Source of the DNA: Dacryopinax spathularia
Taxonomy: Eukaryota; Basidiomycota; Dacrymycetes; Dacrymycetales; Dacrymycetaceae
Length of the DNA: 64,000 nucleotides
Assembly (NCBI GenBank): GCA_037974965.1
Contig: JBBPFI010000002.1
Span: 2,728,001-2,792,000, forward strand
Direction of reading: 5' to 3'
This document shows, one piece after another, positions 47,430 to 59,088 of the stretch. How positions within the stretch are numbered: the stretch's first letter is position 1; every line of letters begins with the position of its first letter. Under the pieces are notes generated by a model. That model worked only from the letters and a program-made list of their open reading frames with translations, was not told the origin of the DNA and made no database searches. The translations under genes were made by a program, and so were the position numbers.

Positions 47430-50400
47430 CTAAATGGGGTGGGCTTGATACGCAAGTCGGATGAGTTCCTCGGACTCGTTGCTCTTTTCCACCAGAGAGC
47501 GGAAATAGCCATTGGCGTCTGCCAGGAGAGCAACTGGAGAATCGAACTCTACAATTCGGCCGTCGGACAGAACTGTACTAGCTCTAGATCACGTGTGATA
47601 CGGTATTGGATGGGACACGCACCCATTATTCTATCGTAGTCCATGATAGTCGATAATCGATGAGCAACCGTCAGCAGAGTTGCGTGTTGCAATTCAGTAC
47701 GGATCGATGATTGAATAGCAGTATCTGTTTGGTAGTCGATAGAAGCCGTGGCCTCGTCCAGGATGACAACCCGCGTTCGTCGAAGTATTGCTCGGGCCAG
47801 GGCGATCAATTGTCTTTGCCCAACGGAGAAGTTATTTCCACCGTGGGCGACGATCGTCTCCAACGAGACGCGGTCCGCTGCCCCATCGTGTGCCTGACCC
47901 ATCAATCCCGTAACCTTGAGGGCGTTATGCAGAGTGGCGTCTTCATGTTGGTCGTACGGATCGAGATTGGAGCGTATTGTACCTGATAGAAGTGCTGGCT
48001 CCTGTGGAATTATGGTAATATTTGATCTCCAATCTTGGAGGTTGGTATTCTTCGCTTCACGGCCATCCAGATAGAGTTCTCCATCCACGGGTATCAGTTG
48101 TAACAGTGCCAGCGTCAGTGTGCTCTTGCCACTGCCGGTCCTGCCCACTGAAGCTGTGTCACGGAGTGCGCGATGAGGATGAACAAGACTACTTACCGAT
48201 TCCAATCCGTTCCCCAGACTTGATGGTGAAGTTGAGATCTTTCAAAATGAATGGTCCTCCCCCGGAGTATCTGAGCGGGCCATTAGAGTGCTGACCAGAC
48301 CTCAACCAGGAGCCGAACCTTGCGCAAAGTCCCCTGGCTTGCATAGATCCAGATGCAGGCCAATATGCGGGGGCCCTCTTCTGCTCGACGGGCGAAGGCT
48401 CGTGTGGAATAGAGAGGTAGTCGCGGATGCGCTCCAGACTATTTTACAATGATGAGCGTAGTTTCTCCACGCGGCCTTAGTAATGCTGACCTATTTGCGG
48501 ATATTTCCAGCCCATTGACATTTCTTATCCACCACAGAATCATGCCTGAGAATTCCACCGCCATGTGCAACTACCAAAGGAGGTGAGTTTACAAGCCTTA
48601 CTTAAGCCTGGTCCATCTTACACTGAACTACAGTTGTGGTCAGGTGCGAGTTCACATGATAATCTGATTGGGACGCACTCCTGTGTTGCTGGCGCTCACA
48701 TTTCTTCTCGTGTACGTCAAGTATGCTGCAAGACTTGCGGAGAAGGTTGCACCAAGGAGAGGCATACGAACTCCGATCCACCTATGGAGTAGTCTGAGTA
48801 GCGCTCCTCGGCTATCCCTCAGGGAGATCACCTGTTTAGGATCCAGAAGGCTCGGCTGGTCCGAGAATAACGATCCGCACGCTGACGAAGAATAGCTTCG
48901 AACCTGTCCTGCGCCGCGAACGCGCGGATGGATACTGTCCATCATCTTAGCATATGTGTCAGTTCGACCAGAGAATTGCTCATACCGAGCCCCGCGATCG
49001 ACGCCCCAAGATGATTGTAGAGAGGTGATCTCCAGTTAGAGCGGATACGCTAGTAGCACAGCGTAAGGTGAGATACGAAAGCATTGCATTTTGATTGCGA
49101 CTTACTTTGACGGACATCTGAGCAATCATATAGACATGCCCTAGCCACATTCCCAGCACTGTGACAAGTACCCCCGGGAGAGTGAACGCGGGAGAAAACG
49201 CTATAGCCGCGCTGAACTTTAAGATTAGCTTGACTGATAAGAAAGTCAAGGTTTTCTCAAAGCATTTCATTTGTAGAGAATGCGTACTTGATAGCCGGAT
49301 TACGCTTTGTCCAGTGTCTGCTATGGTGTTGTCCAGATCGGTGATATCCTAGAAGGCTTGAATACGCAGGCATTTCGATCAGCCCAGAAACTGCACACCT
49401 GGGTGAAGCGAGAGATAATTCGTCCCATTGGAGTGCTGTCCAACCACCTGAAAGTTGAACTCAGGATGCTATCGCTAAGCTTCGCATGGATTGTTCGACT
49501 GGCTCGCGTCGTGCCGAAGGTGTATATGGCGGATCCAGCTCCGTTGGACAGCTGCTGTATCATAACGAGCCCTACAAAGATAGAAAGATAGCTGCAATCG
49601 AAGTCAGAACGGCTGCGCGCTTTGTTGGTACTAGACGCCATACTATGCGACATTCACTCTGGTCCCGGCGCTTGAATAGGCTTCAGCCCAGTGTCCTAAC
49701 CACCACATGGCACTACGAGCGGCCAGTAAGAAAGAGATACGGAGCTATGATACACGCTCACATGGTGTCAGCAGCCACGGCAGCCACCAGACCGGCAAGG
49801 GAGGAAAGCCAAGGCAGCATGCCGCCGAAGGCTTCCAGCATCAATCCCACTAGAGAATGTTAGTGGGAGTGCTATGCGGCCGCGGCCAAGCCCCATAACG
49901 GCGTACTTGTCGTCCACCGGAATCGGCCTTCTGCCATCTCCTCTTGTAGAATTAGGGCCCCTGCTTGCCTGGCTTTCTTATCGGTATCGATTCTGTCCTC
50001 ATGCTCACTGGAACGGATTTCTGTTTCGCTTTGCTCCAGCTCTTCTCGGAGAATGGGATCCTGTGAGAGAGTGCTGGACAAAGGTCCCTGGCTACGAACA
50101 TGACCACTGGCATCCATCGAGACAATCTTTCGTGCGAGGGGTGCAACAAGAGCTACGGCGTGCGTCTAACTCGGCGAATCAGAATTTCAGCGCCCCATGA
50201 AGCTTAGTGACTCACAACCAGAATCACCGTTCGACCCGCAAGTAAACCGCCTTTGAAGCAATTTTCCACGACGCAGCGCGCTGTATGGACGTCCAAAGCA
50301 GAAAGAACATCATCCAGCAGGACGGTTTCAGCAGGCGAATATACCGCGCGTGCGAGGGTTATGCGAGCCTGTGTTGCATTCATATGGATCTGCTTTCCCG

Positions 50401-53400
50401 TGTAACGGGACCAACCTTTTGCCCTCCAGACAAAGTAAGTCCTTTCTCTCCAACCTATAGACTCAATGAGCAAGCGCCGATGCAATATGCGGCTCACCGA
50501 CGGACCTCGGTTTGATCGCCCGCCGCAAAAAGAGCAAGGTCCGGCTCCAGCCCGCATTGACGTAGAACTACATAGTTCCAAGTGAGTTGTTGGACACGAT
50601 TAACATCGACCCTCATACCGCTTTTGTACCGGCTTTCATCGTACAGATTGCCAAATATAATGTTATCCTACTCAGTCGTCAAGCTTCTTCGTTGGGTGGA
50701 TTGAATGCGCACTAGCGGCTAGCTTACCTTTATCGTTTCGTTTTGCACCCAAGTCTCTTGTGCGGCATATGCTACGCCGGCGTCTCTGGGTAGACTGTAC
50801 CAAGAATCCGATGCTTGCGGTATGAAATGCATTTCGCCCAGCAATGCCATCAGTATGGATGTTTTTCCGCAACCAGTGGGCCTGTTCTTGTCAGCGATAG
50901 TAGGATCGCGTCGAAATGGGTGTTGCCTACCCAACGATAATATTTATATGTCCCCTTTCGAAGATCAGCTCGTCCAAGTTCAGGGAGTACGGTCTAAGCG
51001 GAGGTGATGGATCGCGTGATAGATCCTTCCACGTAAAACGTGCTCGATGGAAACCGATTTTGCCCTCCGGCGATGGAGAAGGCTGCCCCTCTATCGGGGA
51101 GTGCGTGGCGAATCGATCCAATAACGAGCTCTATGCAGACATCATCAATACCGTCGTGGCGAAACCTCGGGCACGCCTAACCTCGTATAGAAAAGCCGTC
51201 ACGCGGTCCAGAGAAACCTTCGCTGCAAGACCCATCAGGACCGAGGGAAATCAATAACAGAGCCCCACAGACCTTTGATGGTTCCAGAAACCTTCTCAAG
51301 AGTGAACGACAAATTGTCGCTAAGGTCGTCGAAAACAGGAAGGCTGGAGAAAACCTTGGATGCTTGAATAAGGTATTGCGTAAATGGCTCCTGCAGCAAC
51401 AACCGATGATATTTCTCATACCATCGAGTTCCTGTCGCATCACTAAAGTCTGCGATTTTTGTGAGTTGGCCGCGGTTGTATCCAAAAGGGTACACGTACG
51501 TAAATTGCATACGACAATGTCATTGATAGCATTGGTAGCAAAGACCTGCTTCAACAGTCAAACCTCTGATCTCAAGCTCGAACGGTATGCACGCTTACAG
51601 CAAGATATCAGTAGCAAGATTCAGAAGTTTTCGCTTCTGCAGGTAGTGCAGTTCGTCATCACGCCGTGCAGATACCTGGTTCTTGACGATAGGCTCCCAG
51701 GCAAACATCTATTCCAGTAAATTATCAGTATGAAGCTCTGTACAGACACCGGACACGAGCCTTGATCATCCGAATGAGGTTAATGGCTGCGATACAATCT
51801 TTCTTTCAGTCAGTATCCGCCTCAACGAAAGCCTCACTCACATTCCGTGATCGTCTGTACTCGCTGATCTGTCTTCTGCATCTGGACACGCTGAACAGCT
51901 TGCATGCGCCGAATGATAAGCCCAGGCAAGGGCAAGGTGATGATCATGAAGAAGATTCCGACCAAGGCTGACCATCCCAACACGAGGTAAAGGAAAGCGA
52001 CGCAGAGCGCAAATTGAAGAGGGACGTTAGACACCAATGCAGCGGCGTCTGACCCTTTCCCTGCAGAACGGGAAGTAAGTCGCCGAAATCCGAGGCGGTT
52101 AAAACGGTTTCGCACCAATGTTGCCAATGTCGGTCCCAAACATGTTGTTTATTTTTGCCGACAAGTGCACGGACTTGCTGACGGGAGCTTTGGGAGCGCT
52201 CGCCTTGACCTTTGGGACAAGAAGTGACTTGGATGCTGACAACTCGGTCTTTTGGGGTCCAGCTGGTGGCTTGACAGCTCCCTGATCCCCATCGGAGCCA
52301 ACAGGGAGGGTATCGCTGCCGGTGGAGCTGGAGCTTCCAACAGGGGTTGTATGGCCTGAGGATTGCGACGATTCTGCAGCGACGGTTGCTATCGGTGCAT
52401 CATCCGTTATGCGTATACGGAAGGCATGGCGGAGCAGAAGCTGCACAAGTATGCTTTCCACCTGAACGATCAACCTCGTCTATTATTGAAGAGATTGAGT
52501 CGGTCGGAAGACTCTGCTAAAATGGCAAACGTACCGCTACGTAGACGTGAAGGCTGAAGAACATCGTGTTCACCGTGGGCGCGAGGAAGATGCAAAGGAT
52601 CCAGACCCTGATGGAGTGTCAGAACAGTTGCGAACGACGTGCATGTGTCGCACATACCAAGGCCTTACAACAGCTCCTTGTCCGTCGGTCTCCAAATAGC
52701 TAACATCATCATGTGAGATTGATCAGTTGTCGCTGACCATAGACCTTACTTCAACAACCGGTTGATACCAATAGGACCCAGAAACTTGGCCAACACCTGC
52801 GCAACCAAGAACAACGCCATCTGCACGTACTCCCATCTGAAAACCCAGAGCAGCCCCAAGCCTAAGTGTTGTCGCTGCAGGCCCTGTTCGCGTCGCCGGA
52901 TCGGATCGATGGTGTCCATTGACCGTGCAGCAAGTGTGGAAGCGTAATCTTCGTCAGGAAGGGGCGGGAGGTCCTCAAACGGCAGAGATCGAGCGCGATT
53001 TGCTGCAATGATGAGGTCGTCTACCCAGATATAGTACAGCCACGAGAAGAGGCATGCCGTCTGCTCAGGCGAAGGAACCGACATCGGATTCTGAAGTGTG
53101 TTAGCAAGGCCCTCGTTTGAACTCATAGATGTACCTTTGGGTCGACAGGAACGTATTGTCGGGGAACGAATAGCGGAATTATCACGCCAACGAGGGTAAT
53201 CAGGACGCCTCGCGACCATAGCAACCACGGTGTCTGTCCGTCCGCTGGCTCTCCACCGAACATGGTGAGTGGAACCAGGTTCCTCCATGCAAAGATGGCA
53301 AACTGGGCGAAGAGCACCGAGGCGACCGCGTTCTTCCATTTCCTCCATGTAGCCGGTTGAACAATGAAGTAGAGCCCGGACAATATGGCAGCATAGACCT

Positions 53401-53812
53401 AATAAGATCGTCAGCAATCCTCCGCAATACAAGACTAGCCTTTTCCTACATAAGCCGCAGTGACTGCAACCTCCGCATAAAGAGACCCAGAGCCATTTTC
53501 GACGCTCCTTCTTGCGAGACATGCAGCAATGCCGGAAAGGACCGTCAGAGCCACACAGCCGAGCAGCCGCGCCAGGTTGAACGCGGCGATCGTCCACCCA
53601 CCCCGGGCTCGCACTTGAGTCTCAATCTTCTGCCAGTTCGACTTGTCTTCAAGAGATTCGGACGAAGACCCTTGGTCGATCTTGCTCGACAAACGTCGCC
53701 GCCAGGAAACGCAGAACGCGACAGTTGAGAGCAGGCAAACGACCGCCGGCAGAAAGCGAATGTCCAGCCATGTAGCTCCTTCAGTCTCTAGGCTGAGACC
53801 GAAAACGAGCAT
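47430..53812 (-). CDS. ABCC (MRP-type) ABC transporter, copy C
   Basis: Third ABCC exporter. First exon [18 protein letters not shown] with hydrophobic helices. The first membrane domain (about 53080-51200) includes [20 protein letters not shown] and [12 protein letters not shown]; a Ser/Thr/Pro-rich insertion (52400-52180) precedes [17 protein letters not shown], which is nearly identical in copy D. NBD1: [10 protein letters not shown] near 50890, [12 protein letters not shown] near 50440, [16 protein letters not shown] near 50310, with the usual Asp in place of the catalytic Glu. The second membrane domain (about 49870-48500) has [10 protein letters not shown] and [16 protein letters not shown]2: [10 protein letters not shown] near 48135, NFSVGQRQ near 47820, [13 protein letters not shown] near 47765. 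The final exon, after the intron at about 47580-47620, reads [16 protein letters not shown] and ends AYQAHPI with TAG at 47430-47432. More than 20 introns are implied. Divergently placed relative to the Rpb9 gene. Confidence 0.93.
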
Positions 53813-54172
53813 AGCTCCCTCCTCCAGTCCAGAAAGTACGGTCGTAAGTCAAGCAAGATGTAAGGCAACAACGAAGGCTGGCGCGTTTTAAGGTCATGCG
53901 CCAGATAAGGAGAGCCAGCTACTCCAGTTCTCCGGCCACACCGGAAATGTCTTCCCAGAGAAAGCCAGAAGCCCGTTCCTTTCGGAGCACCTCGCGTCTC
54001 AGCGCCGCCTTTACTTTCAGCAAGTACAGCCCAGTGCTAGAAACGAAAGAACACCATATTGCACAATCTTCGAAGCAGTATGGGCAGCCCCAGTGGTCCA
54101 CATGGCACAATCGCGAGCTGGAATGAATTGCTGAGAGGGACCCCGGTTTTCGACCGCGCCGCGCCGTGCTGC

Positions 54173-54182
54173 ATCACGTGAT
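54173..54182. promoter_or_regulatory. CACGTG palindrome between copy C and Rpb9
   Basis: Perfect palindrome ATCACGTGAT, 123 bases before the Rpb9 ATG and 361 bases from the ABCC copy C ATG, in their shared divergent promoter. bHLH-type core by known consensus; use is inferred. Confidence 0.4.
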
Positions 54183-54304
54183 ATGACCCCTTATGTAAGA
54201 GAGGGGGGGTGATCGAAGAATGATCCAGCAAAAACCCTTGCATCGCCACCCCGCCGCCTCAGCTTCTCGTCCTCGCCATCCATTCTCAAGCCAAAACGAC
54301 CAGG

Positions 54305-54827
54305 ATGTCGGGCGAGTCTATCCAGTTCTGCACAGAATGGTATGTACATTACTTCCCAGGAACGTGGGGAAGTAGACTGATCGGGTGGACAGCAACAACC
54401 TCCTCTATCCGCGGGCGGACGATAATCATAAGGTCCTTATGTACGCATGTCGGAACTGTGATTTCGAGTATCAAGCGACGGATCCGTGTGTGTACAAGAA
54501 CGATCTGTTTACTGTCACGAAGTACGCTTCTCTCCCTTTATGCCTTAGACTGCAGAGGACTGACGAGGGGGCAGGGAACAACCTGGTGTGACGGAGGACG
54601 TGAATAAGGACATTACATTACCAAGGGATAGTGAGGCTGTTTGTCCTGTTTGTCATCATGAAGGGTACGTAGTTCTCCTCCTCCTTCTCCCACTCAGGCC
54701 GGCTGACACGTCTGTTAGGGCAGTGACATTCCAAGACCAAGGAAAACGAAAAGAGACCCGGATGACTCTGTTCTACGTGTGTCTGCAATGCGGACATTCC
54801 TACGTCGATCCAAGCGTACCGCAGTAG
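54305..54827 (+). CDS. RPB9: RNA polymerase II subunit Rpb9
   Basis: Small polymerase II subunit that aids start-site choice, transcript cleavage and fidelity. Exon 1 (54305-54339) encodes MSGESIQFCTE and half of the second Cys; after the intron CNNLLYPRADD and YACRNCDFEYQA complete the first zinc ribbon. A third exon, joined from a donor at about 54523 to an acceptor at about 54575, reads KEQPGVTEDVNKDITLPRD, then CPVCHHEG. The last exon (from about 54720) reads AVTFQDQGKRKETRMTLFY and closes the second ribbon with CLQCGHSYVDP. All eight zinc-binding cysteines are present, and the LPR before the second ribbon is a family mark. About 115 residues, the normal length for the family. Confidence 0.93.
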
Positions 54828-54935
54828 CCTCTCCTCTCAACCCCGTCACTCTCCTTCTTGTGCTGGTATCCAAGTCCTTCTTCATTGTATTATACACAAC
54901 ATGTGCTCTAGATCTAATACAACCACTCTGTGTGG

Positions 54936-56040
54936 TCACAGCCTGCTCTTCTCTTCCTTGTCGTCCTCGAACTCGCCGGGTTCTGGATGGTATGGAGGTG
55001 CCCAGCCGCCTTTCACGGTTCCGTCCTCGACTGTCTTCCACCATCGGATGATCGTATCGTTGAGTTCATGATAATGCTGCCTCCTACTCAGCTTGAGATC
55101 CCCAGAGAACGAGAGGGGAAAGGACGCACCCCCTGATAATTATGATCGCACCCCTCAACCAGCTGCACCGTACTCGTCCCCCTCCCTCCCCTCTCCCTCC
55201 GTCTCTCGAAAACCCGCGCATAGATGACCCCATCATAAGTCGGCACCACCTGGTCCCTCATCCCATGCACCGTCAGCACATGCACATCGAGTGGAAAGTC
55301 ACGGGCGACACGGGTGATATCGTATGCTGCGAAACGGTCTATGTCCTGTGCGTGGACGCGGGCGGTGATGTGGCGCCCCGCGACGCGGACGGGCCAGTCG
55401 TAGTAGCCTTGTTTCTCGAAGTGGGGTATCATATGTTTCGAGATATCTGCGCTTGCTCGTGCATCAGTCTCTCGCTCTTACACCACGCACGGTGGAGACG
55501 AAGATATGCGCACCACGAATCTTATGCATCCTATACCTCCCACTAACATTAACCATCCCCCACACCTCTCCCTCCTCCTCTCCCCTCTCCCTCCTCCTCG
55601 CAGAATCCTCCCAGATCCACTTCATACCCACCACAGCACCCCTCGAATGCCCCACCACCAGCCTCACCCTATATCCCCATTCCCTTCTCAGCCATCCCGC
55701 AACAACGTGTAGGTCCTCGACGTCTTTGTCGAACCCGGCGTAGTCCCATGCTGGCCCCGGAGAACGGGCGTTAGAGCAGAAGTCGAATGCGAAGGTATCG
55801 ATTGGGAGGGCGGGGATGAGGGTGCGTTGATAGAGGTAGTTGCGGTGACCCAGGGCGCCGTGCAGTATCTGTCGTCGCTCATCAGCCTGGTCCATGACAC
55901 AGGAAAATGGGGAGACGCACCAGGGCGATGGGCCGACCGGCGGTGGGTTCGGACGGACCGGCTTTGCGAGACAGTGTGCCTTCGATATACCATTCGCCTT
56001 CATGACCAGGAAACGGTATCTGGTGCACGGAGGTGGTCAT
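54936..56040 (-). CDS. Alpha/beta hydrolase (serine hydrolase)
   Basis: Cytosolic alpha/beta-fold hydrolase, probably an esterase or acyl hydrolase; the substrate is not evident. The spliced start reads MTTSVHQIPFPGHEGEWYI, then an intron joins RPIAL to ILHGALGHRNYLYQ (oxyanion HG). The nucleophile elbow is GHSRGA near 55640-55653. The Asp is likely in HGMRDQVVPTYD near 55240 and the His in CDHNYQG near 55150. After an intron of about 75 bases the last exon reads HYHELNDTIIRWWKTVED, then a Pro/Glu-rich end, KEEKSRL, and TGA at 54936-54938. The low-complexity Arg/Glu stretch near 55600 is an insertion after the elbow helix. An additional upstream exon (MNDHLVEVTRQ at about 56200) is possible but not needed. 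Converges tail to tail on Rpb9. Confidence 0.85.
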
Positions 56041-57024
56041 CCGTTTCGCTTCTCCTAGCTCGAGGAAGACCAGACGAGGACGGTCTCCCTGCAGAACCGG
56101 ATGTTAGGGGAAACAATCGGGAAGCGCCATGCTGTCGATCAGGGTTCGCCGGTCGAAGGTGAATTTGGCTTGCCGGGTCACCTCCACCAGGTGATCGTTC
56201 ATATATTGAGCGAACAAGGATACTAGTTTGATTGATTGCTTTGTGGTTCTGCTGGGTTTATCTCTCTCTATGGGTGGTCTAATCGTTGTTCGTCGTTGTC
56301 CTGTTCGCAAGGTGCTCAGTGCTTTACAGCTTCATGCTCGTCTCCCAGCCTGTTGGCTCCCCAACGGGATGGGATCGGGTCGTTCGGCAAGACACGTTTT
56401 CAGCAACCCGGATCATCCTGTCTCAATCCGCGCACATCTCCATCAATCAATCAGAAGATGGTGGATACCGCGGTCCCGCTTCTCGCTCTTCCTCGGGCGC
56501 TTTTCTCCAAGTCAACAAATCCCTCTGGGCTGATTTGGCAGCGACCGCTCTCGTTTTGGAATATGAAGATCTTCCCGCTCACGTGAATGCCCAAACTCGC
56601 ATCCCGCTTCTTCTCGTATATGAAGAGGGACGAACGTCTCGGAGTCTGACCGTGTTCCTCGCTCTCAGCGTCTGTGCGAGACCAGAGACCATGTCGATCA
56701 ACGATGACCGCATCGGGCGAGGAAAACGCGGTGCGGTGAGCCTGGCCCCTTCGGTCTGCGATCTGTGCTCTAGATCCATCCGCACATATATCACCCCGTC
56801 GCTCCGTGCTCCGTGTATGCGCTTTCGTTGCTCGCCTGCGTCCTGCCCTTCACAACGCCTTTTGCACGCCCACCTCCGGCGACCGTCTGTCTCATCTCCC
56901 CCTTACTCTCCGGCCCCACCTAATCAACTTCTTGCTAATCCTCCTCGTGGCCGTCTGCCCGCGCATATATCTATCGCGCTCTCTACGCAACACCTCCAGT
57001 CCTGATCATTGACAAGTATCCACC
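56041..57024. other. Divergent intergenic region
   Basis: About 980 bases. A long open plus-strand frame (56286-57005) has no domain or codon-like character and probably reflects the CT-rich composition and untranslated leader of the next gene. Confidence 0.45.
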
Positions 57025-57777
57025 ATGTCCACAGGCGCGTCTACTACTTCTCTCCTTGCTGACTCGTTCGTCTTACGCTCTATGCCTGTCTTGCCTTATT
57101 CTTCCCATCGACCATCGACTGATGACGAACCCATACCCGGCTTCTGCATGTGCTTTCGCTTTCCCTCCCCATCCTGCCCCACTTCCTCCCAACCAACGCC
57201 TCGACCTTCGCCTGCTACATCACCCGCACTACGACACGCAACAACAGTCCACAGCACCGCCTCGCACGCCTCGGCCGACGCGTGGCAAATGCCTCTGCAG
57301 AACAAAGACCGTCTTTTCCTCGTCCTCCTGCCCTCTTCCAGCAGCTACAACAACGAAGAATGGGCGTTCCTGCTCTCTCCCAAACGCGAGCGAAAGGGAC
57401 ATAAGGAGAGCACACTCTTCCGGCTCATGTGGGAAGAAGGCGAGAAGGGGCTCGAGCTGGTCTATCGTTCCAGGGGGAACATCGACCCTACTAGCATGCC
57501 GATCCTCGCAAGATGGCTCTTGCTTAAGGTCCGACCGGGGCAAGCAGAGTTCTTCGACGACGAGTTTGACGGTGTGGCCGTGGTGCAGGATAAAGAGTGG
57601 GGAAGCCGAGGATGGGTGGGGAGCTGTCTGGCCAGGCTGAGACACGTAGGGTTCGAGGAGGTCATGCAGCCAGAGGACGTGATGGAGGAAGTAAAACGGT
57701 GGATGGTCAGTACCTGGGAAAGGGGGCCGAAGGCGAAGGTGGGGGAGGTGGTCGCTGATCTGCGCTTGCGTGGATGA
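57025..57777 (+). CDS. Unknown fungal protein, possibly DUF6914-like
   Basis: Single exon of 250 codons starting MSTGASTTSLLADSF. The first 90 residues are Ser/Pro/Thr-rich. From NKDRLFLVLLPSSSSYNNEE onward it looks folded: EWAFLLSPKRERK, FRLMWEEGEKGLELVYRS, ILARWLLLKVRPGQAEFF, then WGSRGWVGSCLARLRHVGF and a helical end. The pattern (KDRLF, hydrophobic strand, W-x-F-L-x-S-P-K, then a later strand and GW-V-x-x-L) resembles small fungal proteins grouped as DUF6914; I hold this loosely. No catalytic residues or targeting signal seen. Confidence 0.65.
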   Translation: MSTGASTTSLLADSFVLRSMPVLPYSSHRPSTDDEPIPGFCMCFRFPSPSCPTSSQPTPRPSPATSPALRHATTVHSTASHASADAWQMPLQNKDRLFLVLLPSSSSYNNEEWAFLLSPKRERKGHKESTLFRLMWEEGEKGLELVYRSRGNIDPTSMPILARWLLLKVRPGQAEFFDDEFDGVAVVQDKEWGSRGWVGSCLARLRHVGFEEVMQPEDVMEEVKRWMVSTWERGPKAKVGEVVADLRLRG

Positions 57778-59088
57778 GACGAGGTGCCGCTGGTTCGGCG
57801 TGGGTGATCACGCCTCGTCTCTCGTTTGCTTGTGTTGCTGCCGCTTGTGGGGAGCGCTCTACTGTAGCCTCTGTTTTGATTCTTGGTATTCTTGTCGCCT
57901 TTTCTTCCTCTATCTTGTTCGTACTATACTAGTCGTACCCCGTAATATCCAAATTAATGCCCTTCGTCAACATGCGAAAATGATGATGCGCTCTCAGCAC
58001 CAGGTCAAAATAATAAACAGTGACTCGCGCACATAAGCAGATCATCGACTCGCATCACCGAGCAGAGAACATCCCAAAAAGCGGTAAACGGATCAGCACA
58101 GCTTTGGTCGCTTCTGCAACAACGGATCGCGGATCCACAGAACAGGGAGCGATCATATACAGTACAGTATCACCTTTCTGCCCACTTCTAGCAATTTCAC
58201 AACGTTTTGACTCTGTTCCTCCAAATTTGCTGCTTACGAGGCTCCGAAATGTATGATATGACGGTGCTGGGAGCTTATTTACCCTTCAACACCGACTCTT
58301 CTGATACAGTATTCATGTGTAGGGAAAGCCCGCTGGCAAGCTTATCGCACTGCCTCCTCCTCCCAACCTTCCCTCACATAGCGAAGCACGAACAACGTGT
58401 ACTTTTCTTTATCATACGCATGACTCATACCGAGTCACTCGCATCACATCAACCTCCTGCACTTCCGTCAAAAACTAATGAACGACTCTTCGTCGAGCAG
58501 AAGCAGAGGCAGAAAAGTAAGACGCGTAATCCCCGACGCGCGTCCATGTGGCGCGTGTTCCAGGAATAGAATCGCGCCGCGCAACGCGGTCGTCGTCACC
58601 ACAAGGTACGGGGAGGACGGAGGGCGCGGGGTGGCACCATATGGACACATCATTTATCTGTGCATATAGTTGGTGCTCGTCGGCGTGTGCTCGCCGTTCC
58701 TCGCCGTTTCTCGTACCGTACGGGACAGCAGGCGCAAGTGCAAGATAACCCAGCCTCTGTTGCTGGTGAAGACAAAGTTGAGCAGACGTCACCCAACACG
58801 CGACGTCTGCGCTGGCCCCTACTGCTCCCACCCGGCTTGCCATCAGCAGCAACACGAATTAGAGTGCATTTCAGTTCAGGGCACGCATTCGGACCATCAG
58901 ATACCGAGTTTTCCCGCTCTGTACGGACGGTGTTGGGAAGGAGGACGTACGTGGCCGTTTCGTTGTTGTGCAATTGTGCAGTGCTGCGTAACGCCAGCGA
59001 GCCGACTTCGCGAGGTCATAAACCGGTACCCTTGTCATCTTCAACGTCTCTTGCCAAGTGAACCCCTACACCCTCGAAGACTACGAGG
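57778..59088. other. Intergenic region upstream of ABCC copy D
   Basis: About 1.3 kb with short open frames on both strands but no conserved motif, RNA gene or repeat that I can support. Presumably the promoter of copy D and the 3' end of the preceding gene. Confidence 0.5.

Noticed and set aside
56286-57005. Plus-strand open frame of 239 codons
   Set aside because: No domain, composition follows CT-rich promoter sequence, and it ends just before the ATG of a better gene.
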